A DNA stretch of 64,000 nt, from assembly GCA_043228905.1 (NCBI GenBank), contig JBHGNT010000027.1:62001-126000 (forward strand). Direction: 5' to 3'. The DNA is from Azolla caroliniana. Its lineage: Eukaryota; Polypodiophyta. How positions within the stretch are numbered: position 1 is the first letter of the stretch; each line of letters opens with the position of its first letter. Both the position numbers and the translations under genes were made by a program. The notes under the pieces are model-generated. The model saw nothing but the letters and a program-made list of their open reading frames with translations, was not told the DNA's origin and ran no database searches. Below, in pieces: positions 10,037 to 17,439 of this stretch.

Positions 10037-10190
10037 AATATTCAGGCCTTCTTGAAAGTTCAAAAGAAGAACTTTGGTTTGGTAGCCATTTATATTACAC
10101 TTTTTACTTAATAACCACCTGCGAATTGATGACATCCTTGTGAGGTTGGTAGCGATCGAAGGCTAAGTACCAGCTGTATTTGCACTTTCC

Positions 10191-10193
<3 letters not shown>

Positions 10194-10227
<34 letters not shown>

Positions 10228-10228
10228 G
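10194..10228. repeat. (GCTT)n array
   Basis: About nine GCTT units between the 780-bp repeat and rrn5. Confidence 0.95.
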
Positions 10229-10289
10229 TTCGGCGCCCGCCGCTTTTGTCGTTAGCACTCTTTTGTTCATTAATCAAGCGTTTCGTTCC

Positions 10290-10407
10290 GTCCGGGCATC
10301 TTTGTAAGACGTGAAACACCCGATCCCATTCCGACCTCGATATGTGAAAAGCGTTTTCTGCCATATGTACTGATAATTTTCGGGAGACGTGGTTCGACAG
10401 CCCGGAC
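10290..10407 (+). rRNA. rrn5: 5S rRNA
   Basis: Matches plant mitochondrial 5S rRNA: GTCCGGGC pairs with GCCCGGAC at the ends, and ACACCCGATCCCATTCCGAC, CTCGATATGTG and GCCATATGTACTGA are standard. About 118 nt. Usually next to rrnS in land plants, but here it lies upstream of the rrnL 5' exon. Confidence 0.95.
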
Positions 10408-10692
10408 CCTTTCAAATCGTATATGCGATTGCCTAAAGGTCAGATGCGAATCTGATATCAGCCAGAAACAATGAAAAGGCGTACGACAACGCAAAAAAGC
10501 AAGCTATGGATGTGAAGACAGATTAGAACGGTAAACACACAATACCAATGATGCGTAAATCCCTGGCTGGCATGCATTATCGGAAAATCTGTTCCTCAAC
10601 TCTTACGCTCGAGAGAGCTAGGGAACTTGTCAGGGAAATCTAAAGTGTTTAGTTAAACGAGACGCTAAGAAAGGAGGAAGGACGAAGCCCTT

Positions 10693-10730
<38 letters not shown>

Positions 10731-11029
10731 GCGGATTGTACAAACTTCGTATCGCACAGCACGGAAAGAGAACTCAAGAGCGTAAAGGAAAAAACAGAGG
10801 ATGCAGGGTCATTTGGTAGACGTTTTCGTCGAAACAATGAATCCTCTGTCCAAGTACTCGACCAATTCTTTCCGCGCTTCTTCCGCATTTTACAAACGTC
10901 CGAAGATTATTGTATAATAATCTATGCGGGCTTCTTTTTGTCTCGGTTTTAAGCAGTCACAGGTTGAGTGGCGATCGCAGAACACTCATTAAGATTTTGT
11001 ACGGTGTTCGGTAGGTTCAACTCCTACTG
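10408..11029. other. Spacer between rrn5 and rrnL
   Basis: No gene. Holds a (CTTG)n array at 10,692-10,730, the hairpin motif at 10,902-10,926, and at about 11,012-11,032 a T-arm-like hairpin (GTAGG-TTCAACT-CCTAC) directly before the rRNA. Confidence 0.7.
10902..10926 (+). promoter_or_regulatory. Hairpin motif, copy 3, upstream of rrnL 5' exon
   Basis: AAGATTATTGTATAATAATC about 100 bases before the rrnL 5' exon, preceded by CCAATTCTTTCCGC as at 9,986. This copy is outside the 780-bp repeat, so the motif is conserved independently of it. Confidence 0.5.
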
Positions 11030-12040
11030 CATCGAAAAGAATGCATTGGATGGATGCCTGGGCATTGAGAGGGAAGGACGCTTCCAAAGGCGAAAGGCCA
11101 TGGGGAGATACCGTCTGTGATCCATGGGTTTCCAATCGGGAAACCGTATCCAAGCTTGCCGGGCATGCCGTGTGCTGCGGCTCTGCCTCGGACTTGAGAA
11201 ACTTAGCGAACTGAAACATCATTGTAGCTAAAGGAAAGGAAATCAACTGAGACTCCGTTAGTAGCGGCGAGCGAAAGCGGATTAGGCAAAGAAAAGGGAA
11301 GGGGCCCCAGCCCAGAAGGGCCGCTTTCCCTGGCCCCGTGCGGGGGAGAACTTGCAGTAGAGGGAAGGGTGGGAACCCTTCCTCAAGGAATTCTGAAAAG
11401 GTTGGAAGATCTGGCCAAAGAAGGTGATAGCCCCGTAGATCTTTCCTGGCAAGTTTGATTACCATTACAAAACGCGGATACCGTGTTTGAATAATGATCG
11501 CTTTACGTGACTAAGGGGGACCACCCCCGCGCCTAAGTATTCCTCAATGACCGATAGCGTACCACAAGTACCGTGAGGGAAAAGTGAAAAGACCCCGCCG
11601 TATGCCGGGAGTGCAATAGAAAACCTGAAATCCGATGCAAACTATCAGTCGGAAGAGCGAAGCTGAGAAAATGCGGCAAAGCCACTAATGTTCGATGGAA
11701 CGCATACGCGAAGCTGAGAAAGCGCTGTAGCTTTCGGAGGCAAAGCCACTAATGTTCGCATACGCGAACCCTTGAGCGAAGCTTCGCGTTGTCGGCTCTC
11801 GCTTTAGCACTTTCCACCCTAACGGCGTACCTTTTGCATAATGGGTCAGCGAGTGAATGGGAACAGCGGCTTAAGCCATTAGGTGTAGGCGCAACGAGGT
11901 TGAATCTTCGGCGTTGTTTCTATTTGACCCGAAACCGATTGATCTAGCCACGAGCAGGTTGAATCGAGCTCTCCACAGAGGCCTTGGAGGACCGAACTCA
12001 CGTATGTGGCAAAATACGGGGATGACTCGTGGCTAGGGGT
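11030..12040 (+). rRNA. rrnL: Large subunit rRNA, 5' exon
   Basis: Begins near GCATTGGATGGATGCCTGG, the usual land-plant 5' end, and shows domain I hallmarks such as TAGTAGCGGCGAGCGAAAG and CGTACCGTGAGGGAAAAG. It stops at GTGGCTAGGGGT, 12,040, where the rRNA should continue GAAAGGCCAA. That continuation is found at 48,574. The end in T fits the 5' exon rule of group I introns. An expansion near 11,660-11,780 is made of a diverged tandem duplication (GCAAAGCCACTAATGTTCG twice). The 5' end is approximate. Confidence 0.95.
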
Positions 12041-12258
12041 GAATCAAAGAGCTACGACTCCGCCGTTCCTTTGTTGAAGTCCGAAGGACCACAAGAAGAG
12101 GGAAAAGGAGTCCTCCTCTGGCCTTTCGCCCCACAAGCGTGCGAACGCTTTTTCAATAACTGGCTCATAACGGTGAAACCAGCTTACCCTTTGAGAGTAA
12201 TGGCCACACCGTGGGAAGTCGTGAAAGCTTCTCTCCCTTTATTGCGGTCGAGTGCCCC
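12041..12258 (+). other. rrnL: Trans-splicing group I intron of rrnL, 5' half
   Basis: Directly follows the rrnL 5' exon. P4 can be read as ACGGTG (12,170-12,175) with CACCGT (12,207-12,212), enclosing a P5 hairpin (CCA..TTAC..GTAA..TGG). GTCG at 12,218-12,221 could pair with CGGC at 48,216-48,219 as P6. ACTCC at 12,056-12,060 can pair with the exon end GGGGT as P1. P7 elements are absent here, and rRNA sequence does not resume: a (CAAG)n array starts at 12,259. The missing P7-P9 side is at 48,190-48,573. The 3' limit of the transcript is unknown. Confidence 0.85.
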
Positions 12259-13159
12259 AGCAAGCAAGCAAGCAAGCAAGCAAGCACGCCCTCAACGACG
12301 AGGAATAAAGCGGGTCAGGCCCCAAGATGAAAGCAGGTCAAGTTTGGTAGGCGGTTAGCTAACGCCAACCCGGGTTCAGCAAGCAAGCAAGCAAGCAAGA
12401 ATGCGCCAGGATAGGTGCCCCGGGACCAACACTTAAACAGTCCAGGGTCCCACCACCAAAAGGTCTTGTTCCCACTGTCCTCGTTGCTTTATCTCGTATT
12501 CCAGAACCACCTTGTTCTTAGGGAATCTCTCTCGTAGCTACGAGCTAGCTCATTGACCCCGTAACGACTGATTCGAAAGATGAGAGCATGATTGTTAATG
12601 CCAACACGCCGGTTCTCACTCCCTTCGGCCGAATCCATCTCGAACCAAAGGTTGGTTCTCCGGCCATATGCACCAGTGTATCGAGAGCTGCTGCTTTTCA
12701 GCGAAGAAAAAAACTAAACTTTAGACGGGCTTCGTGATGTTTATGCTTTTTCATTGGAGCATCTATGAACATGTGAACACTGCTGCTGGCCCGACTGAAA
12801 TTCACTTACGTAACCTTCTAGCCGAGGTCAATTTTGTCACTGAGATTGTTGTTCTAGCTAGGCCTTCTTGCTCTCTGGAGCCAAGTGAAGCGCAGTGATC
12901 ATTGGAATGCAAGGCCATGAACATGACGTAAGGGAAGGCCGAATCCATCTCGAACCAAAGGTTGGTTCTCCGGCCATATGCACCGGTTCATCGTAACCGT
13001 TCGAGAGCGAAAAAAAAAACTAAACGCAGAAGCTAGACAATTGCTAGCGGCCCAACAAGAAAAGAAGCGGATTGACGTGGCCGTAGAAAGAATGGATAAA
13101 TTTCTATGTGACCTACAGAAAACAGAGCCGGCGAGACTCCGAAGTATCGCCGGCACTCC
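12259..13159. other. Region downstream of the intron 5' half
   Basis: No known gene. (CAAG)n arrays at 12,259-12,287 and 12,379-12,399. A 49-bp segment is present twice (12,627-12,675 and 12,937-12,985), each followed by similar A-rich sequence. 13,026-13,082 is shared with 48,257-48,318 inside the intron 3' half (GCAGAAGCTAGACAATTGCT...), a likely recombination trace. Confidence 0.7.
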
Positions 13160-13232
13160 GGGTAATTAGCTCAGTTGGTAGAGCGCCTCGTTTACACCGA
13201 GGGAGTCAGCGGTTCGAGTCCGTTATTGCCCA
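13160..13232 (+). tRNA. trnV-UAC: tRNA-Val(UAC)
   Basis: Acceptor GGGTAAT with ATTGCCC, anticodon loop TTTACAC (TAC) in a CCTCG/CGAGG stem, T arm CAGCGG-TTCGAGT-CCGTT. No intron, unlike the plastid gene. Confidence 0.93.
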
Positions 13233-13450
13233 TGGTTGTAAACTTGGTTATTAGGACGCCTTAGTTCCTATCAATCTAAAATAGAATGATCAATTACCAC
13301 GCTTAACCTTTCTGGTCGGAGGGGCCAAAGAGGAGGCCCTGCGGTACAACCTATTTGTTTTCTGAAGGCGTTGCGTGCGATTTACAAAGACCTGAAAGCT
13401 TGGCACGCTTTCCCGTTGATTATTGATGGCTCGTGATCTTGTCGGGAAAG

Positions 13451-13537
13451 GGATGGATGTCTGAGCGGTTTAAAGAGTCGGTCTTGAAAACCGAAGTATT
13501 CGGAGAGATACCGGGGGTTCGAATCCCTCTCCATCCG
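13451..13537 (+). tRNA. trnS-UGA: tRNA-Ser(UGA)
   Basis: Class II. Acceptor GGATGGA against TCCATCC, anticodon loop CTTGAAA (TGA), long variable arm, T arm GGGGG-TTCGAAT-CCCTC. Confidence 0.93.
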
Positions 13538-13682
13538 TGAGTATGGTCATAAGTTAGCATTCCCACTTTCCCATCACCCTAACTTGATTTGGAAAGCATA
13601 TAGGCATTCTATAAGCCTTCTATAAGAGCCTGAGAGGTTAAAAGGGATCGTCGTAAGCGGGCTCCATTGAGCAAGTCGCGCG

Positions 13683-13683
13683 T

Positions 13684-13715
<32 letters not shown>
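13683..13715. repeat. (CTTG)n array
   Basis: About eight units between trnS-UGA and trnL-UAG. Confidence 0.95.
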
Positions 13716-13842
13716 GGGAGAATCGAAAAATACGGGGTGGTGTTTCAGTTTCCTCTAATTGCTACGCCATCCGAGCCATTGGCGTTCTTAGCTCTATCCA
13801 GTTAGCAGTGAAAAAGGGTGGTTTCGAAATAAGAATCGATGT

Positions 13843-13928
13843 GCGGATATGATGGAATTGGTAGACATGCCAGGTTTAGGTTCTGGTGACCTTACTCAGT
13901 CGTGGGGGTTCAAATCCCTCTATCCGTA
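13843..13928 (+). tRNA. trnL-UAG: tRNA-Leu(UAG)
   Basis: Class II. GCGGATA with TATCCGT, anticodon loop TTTAGGT (TAG), T arm GGGGG-TTCAAAT-CCCTC. Confidence 0.93.
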
Positions 13929-15907
13929 GCAGTTGGAACCTCAGAGTTATGCAATCATTAGGCCTCTAGTGAGAAATCAAATGGGTTTCTTCTCTCCCTT
14001 CAATCACTAAGCAGTCCTCCGTCGCCTGGAGAGTGATCCTCGAACGTGTATACGAGCCATCGTAATTACCCAATCACATATTTTAGGGCCCGAACCCGAT
14101 CCAACGTACGTAGCCTCGAACCAATGAATCTGGTCACAAGAAACGAACGAAGCCCGAACCATACCTTCGAGACTGAACGACCCGAGGGGCTAACTGCCTG
14201 CCTGCAGAGACTGCACTTCCCAACTTTCTTTGGGAAAGGGACTGCCAAGAATCTGGTAAAAGAGTTCGAATGGTTCGGGGAACAATAGAAAGACGCTTTG
14301 GTTGCCATCGGACAACCTAAAGACCCGAACAGGGTTGATTTATATAGATCTGGTAATAGTGAAGATACTTTGTAGTTTGATATGAAGCAATCGTACACCG
14401 CCGTATAGAGTGGTAGGTCCTTATACACTCTCTTAAAATGGTTAACAACCAACGCAACCAAAGCAGCTGCTTTTGGTGAATGAAAGCAAAAGTAGCTTTA
14501 GATTCTATTCAAACTAGAATTCGTTTATTATTTAAAGATATGAGTTTGTTTGATCAAAGAAGAAAACAAGGTTTTCTTTGTATTAATAATATTTTCATTT
14601 ATACCGCAATTTTTCTGCTGTCATACAATAGCATTAGAAAATGAGATATTGAAATTGAAAAAAAAGTGTTATAATGTAAGTTTAATGGTAAAGGCCGTGG
14701 CTATTTTGTTTTTCGATTAATTCAGACTCAAGAAAATCTGAGTCTGGGTCAATCTCTGTTGATAAACAATCTGACGGTAAAGATTTTAATAATAATAATT
14801 TAGACTCTGGAAAAGAGGCAATCCCTATTAATAAACAATCTAACAATAAAGATTCTAAAATATCGTAAGTATTTCAATCGTATATACATCGAAGGACGTT
14901 AAAATGTCTATTAGTTCTTTATCTTTCTTGAAGTGCGCAATAAACCTATCCTGCATGTTGGTTTGCCTTTTGTTGGTCAGCTTATCAATCAAAAAGGTCC
15001 AGCGAGTTATTATAGATTGATCTCTCGTCAACAAATTGTTCGATCATTTTTTGCAAGTATTCCTTCCTTCTCAAGAAATCCGCCGAATTTGTTTGGCCCA
15101 ATCCATCGCTTATCATTAATCTTTCCTTACCTCTCTTTTCTTCGGCTTCAAGCTTAACCTTTGCTTCTTCGAGCAATTGGCACACGCACGGTTTGAACGT
15201 ACAAATTCCTATTTGAATATATTTCTTATGAGATTTATCTAACGCTGACCGCCAGAACATTATTCTTGATAATAAAGTTAGAAGCAGGCAAAAGAAATTC
15301 TTCAACCTCTGCTTCGCTATCGCCGTCACTATAGGGCTCTTCGCAGTCCAGGTCATCAAGTTCCGCCACAGCGAAGGCCTGTAATCTGAGACATTGTACA
15401 CAGGATCGATGGAGTCGAGCTAGCCGCTTCATCGTTGAGATTAACCTTGAAAGGGCACGCACGGTTTGTTGTTTGCAGAGTATTCTCCAGGAGCAACGGT
15501 GAATAAACTCTCTGGAAACGAATCTTCATTGTTGTTAGGTGTCTTTTTCCAATGACTTAACAATGCCGGCAAAGACTTACTCCGTTGTTTTTTAACAAGT
15601 TAGACAGGGAGGGTATAGTGCTTTTTGTGCTGCTTTTGTGCCCCCATGTCCGAGGGGCGGGCTCAGATGCCCCCAATTATCAGTAGGGAAGGGAGTGCGA
15701 ACTTTCTTCATTAAATTCACGTAGCACCAAATTCACACCAGAATCGAATTCTCGCTTTCTTTTTTTTTGGCAGGTCTCATTGTCAATATTAGAATCATTA
15801 AGCATTCGAACGATGGATTACCAATTACTCGATTCTGCGATGTAGGGTGTGTGCTGCTAAAGTGTCTAACAGCTCTTGACCCCAGCTCATTACATGTTTT
15901 CAATGGT
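13929..15907. other. Unassigned region, partly AT-rich
   Basis: No conserved mitochondrial gene recognised up to the rps7 stop. 14,480-14,900 is clearly more AT-rich than the surroundings, and 14,985-15,462 has plasmid-like minus-strand frames (next entry). Between 15,480 and 15,900 only short frames. Confidence 0.6.
14985..15462 (-). pseudogene. Plasmid-like hypothetical ORFs (two overlapping frames)
   Basis: Two minus-strand frames, 15,235-15,462 (acidic, with EEPYSDGDSEAEVEEF) and 14,985-15,401, whose C-terminal half is Lys/Glu-rich and coiled-coil-like (EAKVKLEAEEKRGKERL). The composition is like the hypothetical ORFs next to the DNA polymerase relic at 37,902-43,169, so both may come from mitochondrial plasmids. 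No family recognised. Confidence 0.3.
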
Positions 15908-16357
15908 TCACCGCCACCTATAATGCGCGAAACTTCTATTGGCCTCTGCCGGTTTATGAAGATCATCCCTTCTTTTACGAACATTTCCCTTTCTTTGATA
16001 AGCATCCGGTATCTCAGCAGATGAACATTAATCCAAGCTCTGGCTATTTCTGCTCATAGTACGTCATTTGACAGCTGCTTCCATGATCCGACGAAAAGCT
16101 AAGGTTTCTTAACGTTCTTTGGCAATAATCTTGAGTACATTACGAGTAGTCCCTGCGATTCTCACTTTCTTGATTTCGCGAGTAGGCTTGACATTCTCTA
16201 TGGCGTTAGCCAGGAGTGTGATAACATGAACATCGGGTTCAGTTCAGGAAAGACGAGAAGAAGTTTAGGAAACAATAACACGAGATTTTGTTCTTTTACC
16301 ATCAATCATACAAAAGTGGACTAATTTCTTGATTAATCTTTTTTGTTTATTATCCAC
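15908..16357 (-). CDS. rps7: Ribosomal protein S7
   Basis: Small mitochondrial ribosomal subunit protein uS7. The frame ends [20 protein letters not shown] then TGA at 15,908, matching the plant S7 C terminus ([13 protein letters not shown]). [18 protein letters not shown] and [13 protein letters not shown] also match. Internal TAA and TGA stand at conserved Gln or Arg (for example AVK-TGA-RT), requiring U-to-C editing. The 5' end is not settled: the conserved [13 protein letters not shown] region begins near 16,320, no ATG or ACG lies at the expected distance, and GTG at 16,357 is only a guess. It is downstream of rps12 on the same strand, the ancestral land-plant order. Confidence 0.88.
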
Positions 16358-16596
16358 TCCCCAGATGTAGCTTAATCTCTCCGAGCAGCTGTATGTGCTT
16401 CCTTCACGGCCTCCCTTGGGTCTGGGTGACAAAAGCCCTGCTAGATGGGCGCAGAAATATTTGCAATGGGATCGAAGCGGATGGCTTTCCGTTCCAAAAG
16501 TTTCCGCCGGTCATTCTGAAAGTCTTCCCGAAAAATTAAACCGGTCTGAAGGCGATGAGCGAGAAAAGCAACCATTCCCTGATTTGACCTTTTTAT

Positions 16597-16977
16597 TCGT
16601 ATCGAATTCTTAGGTTTCTCTGTACCATGTTTTAGTCTGCCTCATCTTCAATCCGGGATTCCCTACGAATCTTTAACTCCTCGAATACGATGATAATTCA
16701 CACCTAACGAATCTTTCACTCTACCTCCTCTAGCCGTAACCGCAGGATGCTCCTATGAATTATAACCCTCGCCAAAGATGTGAGCAATGATATTCCTTCA
16801 ATTGCTTGAACGTGCCTTGGCTATCTTGCATAAAGCCAGATTAGGTTTTTTTAGTGTTCTTGTCGAAACACGCGGGCGTACCCCAAACTTTTAGAGACAT
16901 TAATTCGAAGCTCAAGTACATGTTTTGTGACGTTTTGCCCTTCTACAATGACGAAGCAATTAATTTATGGTAGGCGT
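16597..16977 (-). CDS. rps12: Ribosomal protein S12
   Basis: uS12, the decoding-centre protein of the small ribosomal subunit. ACG start (edited to AUG) gives M-P-T-I-N-Q-L-L-R; later GVRPRVSTRTLKKPN, ARGGRVKDSLGVNYHRIRGV and KP-K-NSI match plant Rps12. In-frame stops at conserved Gln and Arg (after TIN, in the N-terminal third, at YNS-TAG-EH) imply U-to-C editing. The stop is CGA at 16,597-16,599, to be edited to UGA, giving 126 residues as in other plants. A 50-bp segment 10 bases upstream of the start is shared with the leader of cob. Forms a unit with rps7. Confidence 0.93.
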
Positions 16978-16986
16978 ATTTCGCAA

Positions 16987-17036
16987 TCTGTGTTTTTCCT
17001 TCTGCGTGCGGCCCCGAAAAGCGTTCATCATGCATC
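16987..17036 (-). repeat. 50-bp repeat upstream of rps12
   Basis: Identical to 44,890-44,939, which lies between the nad3 stop and the cob start. Probably the original nad3-rps12 spacer, since these genes are neighbours in many plants. It may also carry translation or processing signals for both downstream genes. Confidence 0.9.
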
Positions 17037-17439
17037 CGCCCGCTTGACACAGCACTCACCCCTTGACATAACCGAACGATTACCTTTCGGTTGGCGGTAA
17101 ATCGTTTAGGTCAAGCAACCTGGACTCGCCACTACCGTACCTAGGGCCGTCCATTGCGATTATGCCGAGGGCGTCTGCCGTAAGCCTAGCAAAAGAAGAA
17201 GATATTGTTGTGATCTGGGAGGCGCGCGCCGTAGTAGCTGGGGTATCGGTTCTTTCCTCCTTTTATTTTCCCGGTCGGTGCTCTCACCCTCGAAGAAGCA
17301 TCGATCGGACGATCGCAAGGCGGCATTCTGTTTACGAAATTTCCATCGGCGGGCGTGCGTGAGAGGGGTCTGGACGCCGTTTTCTTCCGACCAGAACCCC
17401 ATTAATTATGACGTTCAACATCACAGTATGCTCAATTCA
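17037..17439. other. Spacer between nad1 and rps12
   Basis: Nothing recognised. Contains a short inverted repeat near 17,070-17,110 (CCGAACGATTACC / GGTAAATCGTT). Confidence 0.6.

Larger units (their letters stand above)
9328..10107. repeat. 780-bp direct repeat with trnfM, copy 1
   Basis: Matches 47,227-48,001 in the same orientation except for five extra bases (GGTTT) here near 10,080. It carries trnfM, a palindromic element (9,601-9,680) and two copies of a hairpin motif. In this copy it is followed by rrn5 and the rrnL 5' exon; in the other by the intron 3' half and rrnL 3' exon. Confidence 0.95.

Noticed and set aside
9328-10107. Plastid DNA insert around trnfM
   Set aside because: The tRNA and flanks do not look like the plastid trnfM context I know, and the surroundings share mitochondrial motifs.
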